A stretch of 64,000 nt of DNA from Osedax fenrisi (taxonomy: Eukaryota > Annelida > Polychaeta > Sabellida > Siboglinidae): assembly GCA_964019155.1 (NCBI GenBank), contig OZ025245.1:31519545-31583544 (forward strand), read 5' to 3'. The translations under genes were made by a program, and so were the position numbers. Below the pieces are notes generated by a model. It did no database searches and was not told where the DNA came from. It was given only the letters and a program-made list of their open reading frames with translations. This document shows positions 47,337 to 61,067 of the stretch, in pieces. How positions within the stretch are numbered: position 1 is the stretch's first letter; every line of letters starts with the position of its first letter.

Positions 47337-47340
47337 TTAA

Positions 47341-49553
47341 GTCGCATAGACGTGTACCTCTTTTTTCAGATCACTTTTCTATACTCATAAGGTCATCTTA
47401 GTTTCTACAATTTATGAAGATAATAATTAAAAAATTAAAATTCACATTTTTATTTTTAATTACATCAATTATGTCAATGTTCTGAAATTTATCTAAAAAT
47501 TATATTTAATAGAGATACCAAAATGCCAGCTAAATATTCATTATTAATATAAATAAGTAAATTTACATTTTCATTTTTAATATTTGTAAAAGCTTATCTC
47601 TGGAATATTGAGTTTCTGTTTACTTAATAATTTCTCTGTATACAATGCATGATTAAAGGAATAGTACAATGATTATTACTATATAAATTGTATACAATTA
47701 TATTACTATAACAAATTTATAAAAATATATTATAATAAATCAAATATAATACATTTAATGTATACTAAACTACCTAGAAATTTTCTACTATTATTTTACT
47801 TTTTATAATATATATAAATAATATATGAAATATTATATTTTAAAAGATAAATTATTATTTTAATAGGTAACCCCCTAATTTATATTTTTGTAGATAAAAG
47901 ATAATATAATCGAGTAGAAAAGGGTAGTATAATTATGCATTCTGTTGATACATTATATTACAGTATCAACTAAAAGTTGTATAATTTTACATTCAGTTGA
48001 TACTACATCATATGATAAAAGCATGTGTTATACAATCTTGTGATATGTATAAAGTAATTTAGAACATTTTCTTACTGGGTTCTTTATTAAAATTATCTTT
48101 AAATAAATTAATTCTCTATTATTATATTTAAATTTCATTTTTTATAAGATATGGTATATAACTTATTTGGGTAATTAGTAAAATAACTGGTGTAATAAAA
48201 TTAATTATATTACTCAGTATTTCCACAATTTTAAACTATCAAATATATTATAATATATAATTACTTTATAATAATAAATAAATGTATTAACCATATATAT
48301 ATATGAGTAAGTGGCATTGCTCATCATTAAATATAACCAATCAAATTAAAGAATGTTCACTAAATTTATTTTATATTCGTTACATATTATATTTTTCCTT
48401 ATTATATTTATTATTTACAAATTTGATCAAATTACTCTTGTAAAGTAAACGTATTTTTCATATTTATATTAACTTTTAAATAATGTATTCTATTTTATAT
48501 TCTAGTTATTGTATTGATATATATATATATATATATATAATATAATAATATTATTTATTTATTATAATTCAATATTTTCATATATACAAATAATATATAT
48601 TTATATTCCTGTATCTGTAATTTTATATTTATATTAATTTGTAAATGTATTACTTTATTATTAAAATTAACTGATTTATTTTGATCTTGATTTCATCTAT
48701 ATATGTATTTATTCTGATATATTCATCCAGCTATAAAATATTATTCAATAGTGCCTATGTAATAATACAATTTTAGTAGTATATTGATAATAACTAAATT
48801 CTATGTGATTTTTATTAGAAAATTATGCATACAATTAAATTATTAAAAGATTAATAATTTTCAAAATATACAACATAATTGTATGACATAAACACAAATA
48901 AATCTTATGATTTATAGTATAATTTCTGTTTGTTGATATAAAATAATTATAGTATAACTTATATTGAAATTATAGCTAGATCTAATTATAACTTATACAG
49001 AAATCCCCATCTATTTACAGGCTGTGCATATTATATCCCATTATTAGATAAGAAGACACCCCCTAATGTGATACTATACTTTTCAATAGGAAAGGCTAAT
49101 GTATGCATCTATATATAGCCCATGTTAAATCTCAATCTACTTGATATGTAGAAGTGGCTTATAATATATCTATTTATATATTATAAATGTCTAACGCTAT
49201 AAATATACAATTAAATAATATAACTATAACTATATAGAAGCAATTAAACAATCCATAACTTGTTATGTATAAACTGATCTTAATTATATTAAATTATTAT
49301 ATTCATTTACCTTTATCATATCACAGTATAATTAGAAAATGCACAATCATTACTTATTTTCAATGTTCCAATATACAATTATAATGTATTTATAAATATT
49401 TGTTAATAACAAAATATATATACATATATATTCCATATTCAATTAGATATAGAGATTATTACATTAAAATTAATATATTTATTCAGTAAATAGTTGTATA
49501 TATATATCAATACATTAATAACAATTATTTATAAAATCCATAACAGTTAATCA
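47341..49553. other. AT-rich DNA upstream of the Kelch-like gene
   Basis: No gene or transposon end recognised. It presumably includes the promoter of the gene starting at 49554, but no core element could be distinguished in such AT-rich DNA. Confidence 0.4.
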
Positions 49554-49655
49554 ATGGATTCGTATTGCATTGGATTAGTCTCCAACATGAATTCCCTCAG
49601 AAATCAAGACATCCTGACCAACTTCTCAATTATCAGTGATTCTATTGAATATAGG
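49554..49655 (+). CDS. Kelch-like protein gene, exon 1 (start of BTB)
   Basis: ATG at 49554 opens a 34-codon exon (MDSYCIGLVSNMNSLRNQD and on to SIEYR) ending at AGG|GTTATA, phase 0. The segment LTNFSIISDSIEYR is the first BTB strands, corresponding to the D-V-x-L-x-V-E-D-x-x-F region of KLHL proteins. A second ATG lies at codon 12; the upstream one was chosen because an AT-rich leader precedes it and the frame is open. Confidence 0.75.
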
Positions 49656-50062
49656 GTTATATATCATTATATATTTAGTAAGTAATCAGGGAGGTATATA
49701 TTTAAATTTTGTTTAATGTTATATTAATTTTAATTTATAGAAATAATAAAAATATTAAATACTATCATAATATTTAGCTATTAAAAGTTAAATATCTCCA
49801 TTATATATTTTACAATATATGTATATTTGCTCATGTATTTTACACTAAATTTACATGTAGGATACAAACTATTACTACAAATTATAAAACCCTATATAGT
49901 TTATTATAATTAAAACATACTCGTAATATATATATATTTATCAATGATTATTTTAACATTCTATTTATTTTCACTACTTCTATACAAAATATATTTACAG
50001 TGATAATAATATAAATATTATTTATAAATGAATCATTATTTAATATAATAATTAATGACCAG

Positions 50063-50266
50063 GTGCATAAGGTAATATTGGCTGGAGCCAGTGATTACTT
50101 CAGATGTCTCTTTAACTCTGATATGAAGGAGAAAAACCAGTCTAAAGGCAGCTTCAACTTTAGCCGGAACGGCATGGAGTATTTGTTACAGTATATCTAT
50201 TCAGGAGAGGTATGCATTGATGAAAATAATATTGGAGAATTGACGGAAATCTCATCGTATCTACAA
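50063..50266 (+). CDS. Kelch-like protein gene, exon 2 (BTB domain)
   Basis: 68 codons from acceptor ACCAG|GTG to donor CTACAA|GTTTTT, phase 0 at both ends. VHKVILAGASDYFRCLFNSD then MKE matches the core BTB motif H-K-x-V-L-A-A-x-S-x-Y-F-x-x-M-F of KLHL adaptors. YLLQYIYSGEV matches the conserved L-L-x-Y-x-Y-T-G-x-V strand. BTB domains dimerise and recruit Cullin-3, so the protein is probably a substrate adaptor of a Cullin-3 ubiquitin ligase. The donor position is inferred from where homology stops (SSYLQ) and the frame turns to Asn/Phe-rich sequence. Confidence 0.85.
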
Positions 50267-50494
50267 GTTTTTAATTTATTTAATAATTGTTCTATTTTAT
50301 TTAATTAAATTTAATATATACTGATTAATTAAATCAATTTAATAATATAGAATAATAATAATATTAAAATAAAAAATGTTAATTAAATTAATATATATTA
50401 TATGTATATTATCAGATATATATATTATGACAATTATTTTGTATCTTATTTTCTCTTATTAATCCTAACTAATGTTAATTTAATTATTCCCAAG

Positions 50495-51019
50495 GTAAAG
50501 TCTTTGATTGAAAAGTGTGACAGTTTTCTGGCAGAATATCTCCCTGAGCATCCTTCAAGTAATCTGTTGGATATAATGTATAGTTATAACATGACTTATG
50601 TTAATATGTATCTTCAGAAGATAAAAAGTGATTTTAATATTATTTTTATTGAAACAATAGAAAAATATGTTTTCTTAAAACTAAGCCCTAATGATTTACA
50701 TGAATTTTTAAAACAACGAGCTTTTCATAGTTCAAATGAATATTATTTTGTTAAAGGTATTGTGTTATGGTTGACATATGATTTAGATAGTAGATTTGAT
50801 AATGCAATATCCTTGTTTAGTCTAATTAATTGTAGAGTTTGTGATAAAAATATAATGCTAGATAATAAAGTAATTAATACAGGAAACTGTAAATTAGATC
50901 TAATCATTCAGCAATTACATATTAATATTTCTGTATTAAATGACAAATCTACTCTAGAATTATTAAATTATTATAAACTAAACTCTATTGATAGTTTTAG
51001 CATTCCGTCTTATGAATAG
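50495..51019 (+). CDS. Kelch-like protein gene, exon 3 (BACK domain)
   Basis: Acceptor TTCCCAAG|GTA, phase 0. VKSLIEKCDSFLAEYLPEHP then SSNLLDIMYSYNM corresponds to the end of BTB and the start of BACK (x-x-C-x-x-F-L-x-x-x-L-x-P-x-N-x-L-x-I). FLKLSPNDLHEFLKQRAF and VKGIVLWLTYDLDSR match later BACK helices. The frame stops at TAG 51017-51019, while Kelch sequence continues one base out of frame, so exon 3 and the Kelch part are one exon broken by a frameshift. BACK links the BTB/Cullin-3 end to the substrate-binding Kelch propeller. Confidence 0.85.
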   Translation, partial: VKSLIEKCDSFLAEYLPEHPSSNLLDIMYSYNMTYVNMYLQKIKSDFNIIFIETIEKYVFLKLSPNDLHEFLKQRAFHSSNEYYFVKGIVLWLTYDLDSRFDNAISLFSLINCRVCDKNIMLDNKVINTGNCKLDLIIQQLHINISVLNDKSTLELLNYYKLNSIDSFSIPSYE

Positions 51020-51830
51020 GCGAGAATCAACTATCAATACTAAAAAACAGTTATCTCTATATAAAGTAGCAAATGATGGTATTTATGATATTAATGATAA
51101 TAACAGAATATTTCAATATAATTTTGGTTATGGTAATAAAGTTATTTATATTAATAGTAATTTATTAATTATTAATTTTACTGAAGGTAAAATGTTAAGA
51201 TTTAATACTATAACTAATGATGTAACCCGTTGTAGTTACCCTCATGATTATTTATTTCATAGTGGCTGTGCTCCAACTGTTAATGTAACGACAGATGGTG
51301 ATTTGATCACTATTGGTGGATGGAGTAATAATGGGAGTTCATGTAAAGTGAATATTTATAATATAAATACAGATTCATGGTCAGCAGGTAAATCTGTACC
51401 TTATGGTGTAGGTGGTCATGCCACAGTTGTAGTAGATGAGGATATTTATGTTATTGGTGGTTATACTGGTAGTGGTGCTACTAATACAGTAATACGTTAT
51501 AGAGGTGGTAAGTGGCATACATTAGCACCTTTATTACATGCGAGACGTTGGCATGCTGCTTTAGTACGAGATAACTGTATTTATGTATATGGTAGTAATG
51601 GTGGTGTTGTTAAGCCTGAATGTTATAACATTACAACTAATGTATGGACATCTCTTAATACAGATATATTTGATGATGTAACATTATCTAATAGTGTTTA
51701 TGATGAAAGTGTAATTTACATGTATTCTAATAATAATATATATTCTATATGTTTAGATAACAATGATAAAATATTATTATATAGTGCTGTTAATATATCT
51801 AAATATTGTTTAATTCTTATGAATTTGTGA
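51000..51830 (+). pseudogene. Kelch-like protein gene, Kelch repeats after a +1 frameshift
   Basis: A frame open from 50988 and ending in TGA at 51828-51830 carries Kelch blades: LITIGGWSNNGSSCKVNIYN, then TDSW; ATVVVDEDIYVIGGYTGSG, then GKWHTLAPLLHARRWHAALV; and a degenerate IYVYGSNGGVV, then CYNITTNVW. About four blades are recognisable, against the usual six in KLHL proteins, and the first and last are weak. The frame is +1 relative to the BACK frame, the switch lying between about 50975 and 51019. The spacing between BACK and the R-R-E-S segment is also longer than usual. Nothing else is broken over about 550 codons, so a recent mutation or an assembly indel is as likely as an old pseudogene. 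An AATAAA lies at 51889-51894. Confidence 0.75.
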
Positions 51831-51888
51831 ATTAAATATATTTACTATTGTTTATTTATTGCATCATATTATCAATGTGTATTATTAT

Positions 51889-51894
51889 AATAAA
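51889..51894 (+). terminator. Poly(A) signal of the Kelch-like gene
   Basis: AATAAA 59 bp after the TGA stop. In AT-rich DNA such hexamers are common, so the call rests on position. Confidence 0.4.
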
Positions 51895-52355
51895 TATGAA
51901 TACCCTTTTTATTTAATTAATTAATTATAATACAATATCATAATTATAAACACAATAGATACATTACATAATTAATACAATATAAACATGTATTGTTTTA
52001 ATATAAACTATTCAGTACATAATATATAGTTAATTATTGAATTTCTTGTTCCAGATATAAATATTCAGTATTATAATGTATATTTAATTATATTTCAGAT
52101 TTCATAATATGCATATCTATATTCATTACATTATTAAATTACTGATTATTTTAATATATGATTAACTCTTAATATTATATTTAACTTATTAATAACTATA
52201 TTATTTAATAATTCTATAAATAATATGTAATAATCATATCTTAATTATATAGGTCAATCCTTTCTAGAGAAGATTGTTGTATTATGAATGTTTAATAGAT
52301 GCGTTCCATTATCTTAAATATATTATTATTATCATATAATCTAAATATAATTAAC

Positions 52356-52807
52356 CTGTTGAGAAATAACAAAGAGTTATGCATGTTTATTAAGTAAGAT
52401 AGTACATTTGATCCTACATCGGTGACCTGTATATGAGTGAGAATAATAAGAGAGATGGATAAGAAATAGACTACCGAACATTTGCACTGTGGACATAACA
52501 TTGCCTTCTCTCTGGGAGAACAACACTGCTGCAGGTTTTGTAATAATAGAATCACAGTTTAATAATGCATGTATTACAAAACATACAACCTAATATCATC
52601 ATATTGTCACTTCTATAAATAAGGCTGTAACATTTATGTTCCTACAAATACTCACTAATCCACAGAATAAAGATATGAATATCTCTAATAACAGCTGTAA
52701 CCTTGACCTCATTAAAGAGCTCTTACTTTATTGAACATATCTGACCTTGAACACTGTAGACACACTGATCTGTTAAACAACATGCGATGATTGCATGGGA
52801 ACAGACA
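52356..52807 (-). CDS. Three candidate exons, RING/TRIM-like cysteine-rich segment
   Basis: On the minus strand three short open segments join in phase 0. 52807-52727 follows CTTCCTTTAG and ends at AATAAA|GTAAGA: CLFPCNHRMLFNRSVCLQC, then SRSDMFNK. 52528-52475 follows AAACCTGCAG and ends at TTCG|GTAGTC: QCCSPREKAMLCPQCKCS. 52426-52356 follows CATATACAG and ends at AACAG|GTTAAT: VTDVGSNVLSYLINMHNSLL, then FLN. The order P-C-N-H, C-x2-C, then C-P-Q-C followed by a helix with L-x2-N-M-H-N-S-L resembles the second half of a TRIM RING finger, though the spacing after His is longer than usual. Introns would be 198 and 48 bp. The first RING half was not found. This is an inference from motif and phase. 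Confidence 0.35.
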
Positions 52808-53299
52808 CTAAAGGAAGCTCTTAAGATAATTTATATAGGTTTACCTTATAGTATATCAGCTTTACCTATAATACACTATTAGTCTATCTCACACACCTAC
52901 ACTATCACTGTTTGTTATTGTCATTACTTTTGTTACATCTTTTTATACTTATTTGATATTATATGATTAAAATAGTTAATTATTTGATATATTATGATTA
53001 TAATAATGAATACATTGTATATCACTTCCCTATCACACTTTGATAATAAAACATTCAATGATACTATACATGAATTCCCTGACATATTAACATTGCAAAC
53101 AGAAACATGCATAAACATTACATAACTAATTACACAGAGACAAGTGACCTTCATTCTACTGCAAAGTAAGAAGACTATCCACAGAGAAGCTTACAATAGC
53201 ACACGAGCAGTTCAGTAACCTACAACAACTGCAGAAGATAATCAGAAGCTAGCACCCTGCACTCTGTAATCACCCCTTCATATGGTCCACTAACAATGA

Positions 53300-56200
53300 G
53301 GTAAGTTCATCCAGCTGGTGATTATAGAATATTAAATAATCAAATTGTTAAACTCAGATACACAATTCATTATATCAAAGATGTTCCTTAAATCTGAGAA
53401 ACAAGAATATATTCTCAAAGTTGGCTAAAGACTGCCACCAGATTCCAGTAATGATGAAAGATATCCCAAACACAGCAGTCTTAACACATGCGAGGTTATT
53501 TGAAGATGTCATATCATTATACTACATTAAATACATACATTTAAAAATAATCAAGATGCATAAATCCTCTTAAGAATTAATAGTTCACTTTATTTACTAT
53601 TAATATATCGCAACTTATTATTTAATTACAAATGAGAATACTTTTATTGCGTAATGAGAATTATTATATTACAGATCACACATATCGCAGTGAAATAAGT
53701 TATTTAGTCGTTACGATACCTCACAGATGATATTATCGATGTTATATAGTGTATTACCCAGAATGCAATAGTACATCACTGTTATTATACACTAACTTAT
53801 CCACATCCCCTAGGTGTGAATGTAGAGGTGGCTTTCCCTAAAGAAATGTGGGATTAGCCATCTTCAGAAGTCTCCGAGATACAGAAAACTGTTAGTAAAT
53901 ATCCTTGTATATATAAACTTAGGGTAGCTCAGCAGGCTAATTCTTCATATACACATGCTGTAGGGCTTAGTTAAACCCCATACAGACCTAATAAATAGGG
54001 CTTAAATAATATACTAGTGTAATATGCAATATTGTTACATATAATATGTAGATTTACTATTTAAAAGTTACCATATGAAATAAGTACAACTATTAATTAT
54101 ATTCTCTATTAATAATCTATTTATAGTTCCCTATAGAGTTTATTGTTATCTACTAACTCATGGATCCTTTACATAGTATTATATAGGTTCAGTAATCATT
54201 TCCATATTACAGTATTACATACTAATATAACATAACGTTGACCTCAGTGATACTACAATGACCTCTAGTGTAATAACATGATCTAGCTCTCACTGAATAG
54301 TATCTCTACACACATGTGTATGTTCCATTATTGTGAAATCTCCTTTTACTATCGTTATCATATATTACTAGAGCCCTAATTCTAGTACACCATCATTATA
54401 CTACATAACCCTCCTTCTACACCCCTACTACTATGTAACATCATTAACTTCTATACCACCTCACCATATCCCTATCACCCTCAGTACTATGCTACACTCA
54501 CTCACTCCATTTCAATGATATACCCATCTCCATTTCAGTGCTAAACATAGGAAGTCTATGAAGAGGTAATAGAGGAGTGATACTACAAACACCGGTAGTC
54601 TTATTCCCTCATCGACTACATGTGCTGGCATCATTACCTAGTGAAACATAAGTTCAGCAACCAATGTCTGAATGAGATAACACACGACAAGGACATAGTG
54701 AAGGACACACAACTGTTGAAGGATCTAGATGTACGAGATAGAATGTGTTCCAAGATGAAGAAAGACTCGCGATAGTAATCAAGTAACGATGAACCCGTGA
54801 AGAAGGAATATTCTGGAAGCATTCTAGAGTTCCTAATGTATCATGTCAATGAACTATGATGCATTATGTATGTGAGGTGTCTACATAAAATGTGTGTCTA
54901 CGTAAATGTCCAATATTGTTTAATAAAGTAATCATTAAAAATGTTTATAAATATTTATATTATTTATTACTCAATAATATTAATAACTTATTTACTATTT
55001 ATGTACTGTTAGTATATAATAGAAAAAATTGTTTGATAAAGAATGATATTTAGGATCTATATTTTGTATATCAATGATATTTTATAAATTAACAATAGAA
55101 TAAAATGAATGAGAGCATAGAGATAATGAAAATTAAAATGTATCTAATTTAAATAAAATTTTTAATTAATAATAAGAAATATAGGCAAATATGATAGTAT
55201 AAATTCATACATCTATAACTTGTTAGATACAAGTATGATTGACATTCAATACCAAATAATATATATCTAATAAATTTGTTGTAATACGTTTTTTTCAGTA
55301 AATAATTTAAATTAATTTGTATTTTTAAAATTACAAAATAAAAAATTGTTATATTTTTGACCATTTATTGTATTTTAATTATAAATAATTCATATGTTCT
55401 ATGTATCTCCAGGTAGAGAAATATGTAAGATAACAATAGAAGTGCATCTAAAACTGTAGTGCCATATCCAATGGGAATAGTAGATTATATTACTATTATA
55501 TCCAATAAGAAAGTATATCATTCCTATACATAATTAGTGAAAATTTATAATAATTAATACTTGATATAAAATATTTACATAGTTATACATATAGATTGGT
55601 AATAACTCAAGAATATATGAGAATATTAATTAATTAAATCAAAAAGTATATTATAATCAAAATATTTGAGATTATGAAATATTGATATAATAACAAATTT
55701 ATATTTTAGAATTTAATCAAATGTAAAAAAAAAGTCTAATATAAGAGTATTGAATTTACGAATTAGATTAATATAATAATCAAATTAATTTTAAATTCCT
55801 AAATGTGTGCATACATATATATGTATATGATGACTTAACATATATATGAAACTCGAAAAGTAAAATATAGTCTAAATTGAGGATTAAACATAAATAAATG
55901 AGATTTGTGAATTAATAACTAAATGTATGAATTTATTTAATTTGTAGAATAATATTAGATTTTTTAAAATAAAGATAATGTTAGAAATATGTTCAATATG
56001 TTCATCAAAAATAAACATTTCATTTTTAAATATGAGTCTAAAATATATTTAGCTAAAAACATAAAAATTACACTAAATTAATGTAATTAATAGTAAGGGT
56101 ACAAGCTCGTATTGGGGATTACCATGTTAATTCTAGATCTAGCTAAAATACTAAGGATACTAAACTAATAAAGATAATGAAGAATTTTTTTGTATTCAAT

Positions 56201-58835
56201 AGATATTATTCTACTATATAAAAGTATTGACTTTATATAAATATAATTTGTTTAAAATGATGTAACAAAAATAGGTGAAATATTTGTTATATTTTTTTAT
56301 TAAAAATGTGAAGTTTATTATAATTATTTAAAAAATATAAAGTATAATATAATATCCTATAAATATTAATATAGTATTACATGTTATTTATATACAGTAA
56401 AAATTGCAGATAATAATATTAATTATCAAAGAAGTAGGCTTTTACATATGCTTACTAGGTTCAAAAAGTAAAAACTAGAGAAAATGACATTCAAAGTTTT
56501 TTTTAAATAAATAGTATTGTCAATTTCATATGATTTTTAATTCGATTGATCTCGTAAAACACTTTATATTGATAGAAATACCAAGGACATGTCCTTGGAA
56601 ATACTCTAATATAATCTAACATAATTTAAAATATTTTACAATGTGATAAATAAGATAATGAACATGGTTAATACGTAATAAAAAAAATTAGAAAATTTAA
56701 ATATTATACATATTGAATGTCAGCTTGCACCTTCAAGTAATATATTATTGTGAAAAGTATGTCTACGATGATTTTATAGAGCTATGATAATTAAATGTAC
56801 TGAAAGAGTATTGATAATAATAGAAATTTTTTAATATACATTCATTATTTAATGTTGGTATACTAGACATATTAAATAACTCATGTGTGATTGTAGAGTG
56901 CATCGAGGAAATAACCTTGAAATAAGCCATGAGTGATAACTTCATACACATTGTTTTACAATGTTTACTTATTTATACCTAATGGCTTATAATTATGTAT
57001 GATATATATCTGTATATATTTATAAATCAATATAATTACAAGTAACTAATTATATATATTTATTCTTATTTATTAATTTATATTTTTGTAGCATATAGTT
57101 TGAAATAAAAAGTATGACATAATTTAAACCTTTACAAATCAAATTGATCAATTTAAACTTGACATATAATTATGTATTATCATAAAAATTTACACTGCAT
57201 ATAAATGAATAGAATATAAATAATTATTTAATATTCATATCTTAACTAATTATTATTCTATAATATATATATTTGATAGACAATAAAGCATACAGAACAA
57301 CAATAATGGTATAATAAAGAGAACTGTGTGTGTTAATATTCTATATGAAATACTAGTGTAACAATACATCATGTTACCTGAATATACACATATATAATTG
57401 TTAATAATTAGAAATATGTACATTATTTACGTACTTAAATTATATATATATATTTTTACATTCAATACTTTATTAAATATGCTATTATTATTATAATATA
57501 AAATTTCAAAATAAAAATTAATTCAGTATATTATAAATATTATAATTTATAATAATTATTAGGTTTGAATTTTTACTTTATAATTTTAATAAATTTGTTT
57601 GTGAATTAATATATGTCATATATTTATTATGTTAAATGATGGATAGGTTATCTATATTTTCTATATTCTAATAATTATATTAAATAATATATATAGAAGG
57701 ATTCAGCTAACTCAGAATCTAATGGACAGATAAAATGTCAATGATATATTAAGTTTCTTGGATATCTAATTATGTTACATACATTTCTATCTATATATCA
57801 TTAAGTATATTTACATAATATTATATTTAATTTTACATTTTTATATTTATTTTTAATAATTCATGTATTATATAAAATATTAATACACATAAATAAGATA
57901 TAATAAAAAGTAGAATTTTATGAATGTAATTTAATATATATATTTATATATAATTATTAAAATATTATGGTATACATATAACATAAAAAAATCATGTTTA
58001 TAATTAAATGAACAAATACTAATATTTATAATTGTTATAAATTATATGAACAATTAGAAAAGATTATAAATAAATATATGTAAATATATTGACAACGAAA
58101 TAAATTACAATAATATAGCCGAAATACATAAGTGAATTATATATGCACACACACATGTGTATATACATGAGTAATGCATTAGTGTTGCTTAGCTGCATTG
58201 AATACACTGCCCAGTGGTCAACAGTGGTGCTAATGCCAATCTGTGGTAGACAATGGTGGCTGTGGACACTTTGCTGGCAGCACCGGGGGTAGTGGAGGCT
58301 AAGGGTGATTGTTTAGGGTTCTGTATTATTTGATAGTTATAGGGCACTGAATATATGTTATACAATTAATATACCTATATAATGAATCACAAAGCAAACT
58401 AGGACATTTAATAATGTAGAATATATAGCTATCCAACAATGTTTAGCATAGAGTACATAATATATTTAACATGTGAAGGTGAAAACAGCACACGTCTTGT
58501 ATTCACGTTAAGCTTAAAGGTCGTAGGTTATAATGATGAAGGTCAATATATTATACATCGTGTTTTAACTGTAAATATGTAGAGGTATGAACATATACTA
58601 ATAAAGTCACATCTTTATATTCAATTTACATTTTATACCGCGATTAAATATTTGTGAAATAAAGTGCACTTTTAGTCATGACTTTAAATAAACATGTTAA
58701 CTGAATATGAATTAGTTAATAATGTTAACTTTTCATAACATTAAATTAAAACTATATTACTAATGAATAATTATAATTCTAAAATTAAGTTAATTTTAAT
58801 GTACATCTTCACATAAATATTATAGGATTCAGGTG
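53300..58835. other. Mixed intergenic/intronic DNA, no supported gene
   Basis: 53300-54900 is GC-richer and contains several exon-like islands (around 53387-53490, 53820-53890 and 54550-54850), each with stops in its best frame; none is called. 54900-58100 is AT-rich with nothing recognised. 58170-58330 is a GC-richer island with open frames on both strands and no recognised product. Confidence 0.4.
53926..53990 (+). repeat. tRNA-derived SINE head
   Basis: GGTAGCTCAGCAGGCTAA is an exact A-box context. About 40 bases later GGCTTAGTTAAACCCC is a degraded B-box. Stem pairing is poor, so it is not a functional tRNA. Confidence 0.45.
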
Positions 58836-58839
58836 AAGT

Positions 58840-59488
<649 letters not shown>

Positions 59489-59520
59489 CAATTATTGTTC
59501 TCTAACTGTGTGGTTTGCAG

Positions 59521-59611
59521 TAAACATCACAGCAGAATGTTGTGTGGGCATGGATCAGCATGTGTTTGATGACGTCAGCTTACTAGTTTTCCCCGACAAC
59601 CTAACATATAG
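59521..59611 (+). CDS. Possible internal exon, unknown protein
   Basis: Acceptor GTGTGGTTTGCAG and donor CATATAG|GTGTGAGT bound 91 nt. Only one frame is open, reading NITAECCVGMDQHVFDDVSL then LVFPDNLTY. It is entered with one base and left with two bases of a split codon. The sequence is balanced in composition and looks protein-like, but no family was recognised. Its acceptor is about 32 bp downstream of the giant AGT array. The candidate at 60579 joins in phase. Confidence 0.3.
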
Positions 59612-61067
59612 GTGTGAGTGTTAACAGATAGGGTAGAGGGGGTTATAGGGTTGCTAAAGTATGTCTACATTACATAAATAGTAATACAAATATACTATGA
59701 ATTAATCTAGTACGTGATATAGATATTAATGAAAGTGGGCAATTCTGATATCTCTCACACATATAAGTACAACTAATAGGCAATAATGATAATGAAATGT
59801 AACTATATGTCACATGTCACACCATCTTGTCCACTTATAACCACTTATCCACTAGACTCAGATACTATGACAGCTGACAGCTCCACTAGCACACACACAC
59901 GTCACAACTAAAACCTATAACTGCAAAAGTAACATAAATAAGTGAATTTCATCATCAATATAACAATATAACTATAACAATTAAACAGCTTCAGAAGCCA
60001 ACATCTCTCAAGATAATAACATCCGTTTATATAATATGGAAACCCACTACTTACTGCAACCCACGTCTTACTGACATACATACATTATAAGACAAAGGTC
60101 AACTTAAATGTGACCTATCCTATTACTACTACTATACACACATACACATGATTGTGTATAGTATTAACATATCTACCAGCTGTTCACTATATTCATAATT
60201 GAGGCACTGATCTGCTGATAGTTCAGAGCTACGCTGTGATTGGTCAGTAGCGAATCCTCTACGTGTTAAAGAGAGCAACACATGAAAGTATGTTAAGGCG
60301 TTCATAGGATATTATAAATTAACAGATTATTATTGGACTATGTTTTCTTATTAATTATACCCTTAAAATAAACCACACATTTTTTGTTAGTCTAAGGTCA
60401 CACGACAGCCCTGTTAAGTTTATTAATCTAATAATCTATAATCTATTAAGCTATTAAGCTATAGGTCATGATATCTGGCTACTTTGTTGTTGTGAACGAG
60501 GCTTTACAATAACTAATCATTATTATTACACACAAAGCTACGTGCTGCTAACCCTAATCCTGCCCTCTTGTATTTCAGTGTACGTCTTTATCTTAGAGCT
60601 TGTTTAGTGATTTATCTTCTCCTTCTGCTCCTCGATGTTGTGATGTTCACATGAGAGACCTGGTACAGAGACAGGCACTGGATCATCACCCTATGTACGG
60701 GGTTAGGGTTCTATTGTTGCTGTAGTCTATGGTAATGATGATAACGGTATTATTAGTTTTTATTGTGGTGAATAGTATTGGTTTTTTTATTTATTATTTA
60801 AATAAGTCTTATTAATAAATTGTTATATTGAATTTTATTTGTATTAAATACTTCTATAGATTGTTAGATATTGTTAGATATTTCGTTTATATTATATTAA
60901 AAAGTAGTATAGTATAATATATAAGGAATTACGAAATACGAATATATAAGTATATACAATGATTCAGTAAATTCTATCAAAATTATATTTATCTTTCGGC
61001 CAGGCTTGTTTATTAATGAATAAATTTATATAATACACATAATCTATACAATTATTAATAATATTGA
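59612..61067. other. GC-richer intergenic/intronic DNA
   Basis: Apart from the possible exon at 60579-60654, no gene, RNA or transposon terminus was recognised between the 59521 exon candidate and the element at 61068. Confidence 0.4.
60579..60654 (+). CDS. Possible terminal exon with C-terminal hydrophobic segment
   Basis: Acceptor CCCTCTTGTATTTCAG. In the phase left by 59521-59611 it encodes 24 further residues, VRLYLRACLVIYLLLLLLDV then VMFT, and TGA. The Leu-rich stretch could be a single C-terminal membrane anchor. The other two frames stop within 10 codons. AATAAA occurs further downstream near 60824. The support is splice signals plus phase, without homology. Confidence 0.25.

Noticed and set aside
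53160..54860. Exon-like islands whose best frames contain only a few TAA/TAG codons, suggesting a code in which TAA/TAG mean Gln
   Set aside because: The Kelch-like gene uses CAA or CAG for all of its roughly ten Gln codons and has no in-frame TAA or TAG within its exons, and the LINE uses CAA/CAG throughout with one TAA only. A TGA also interrupts the best island. Purine-rich non-coding DNA easily looks like K/E/D-rich protein.
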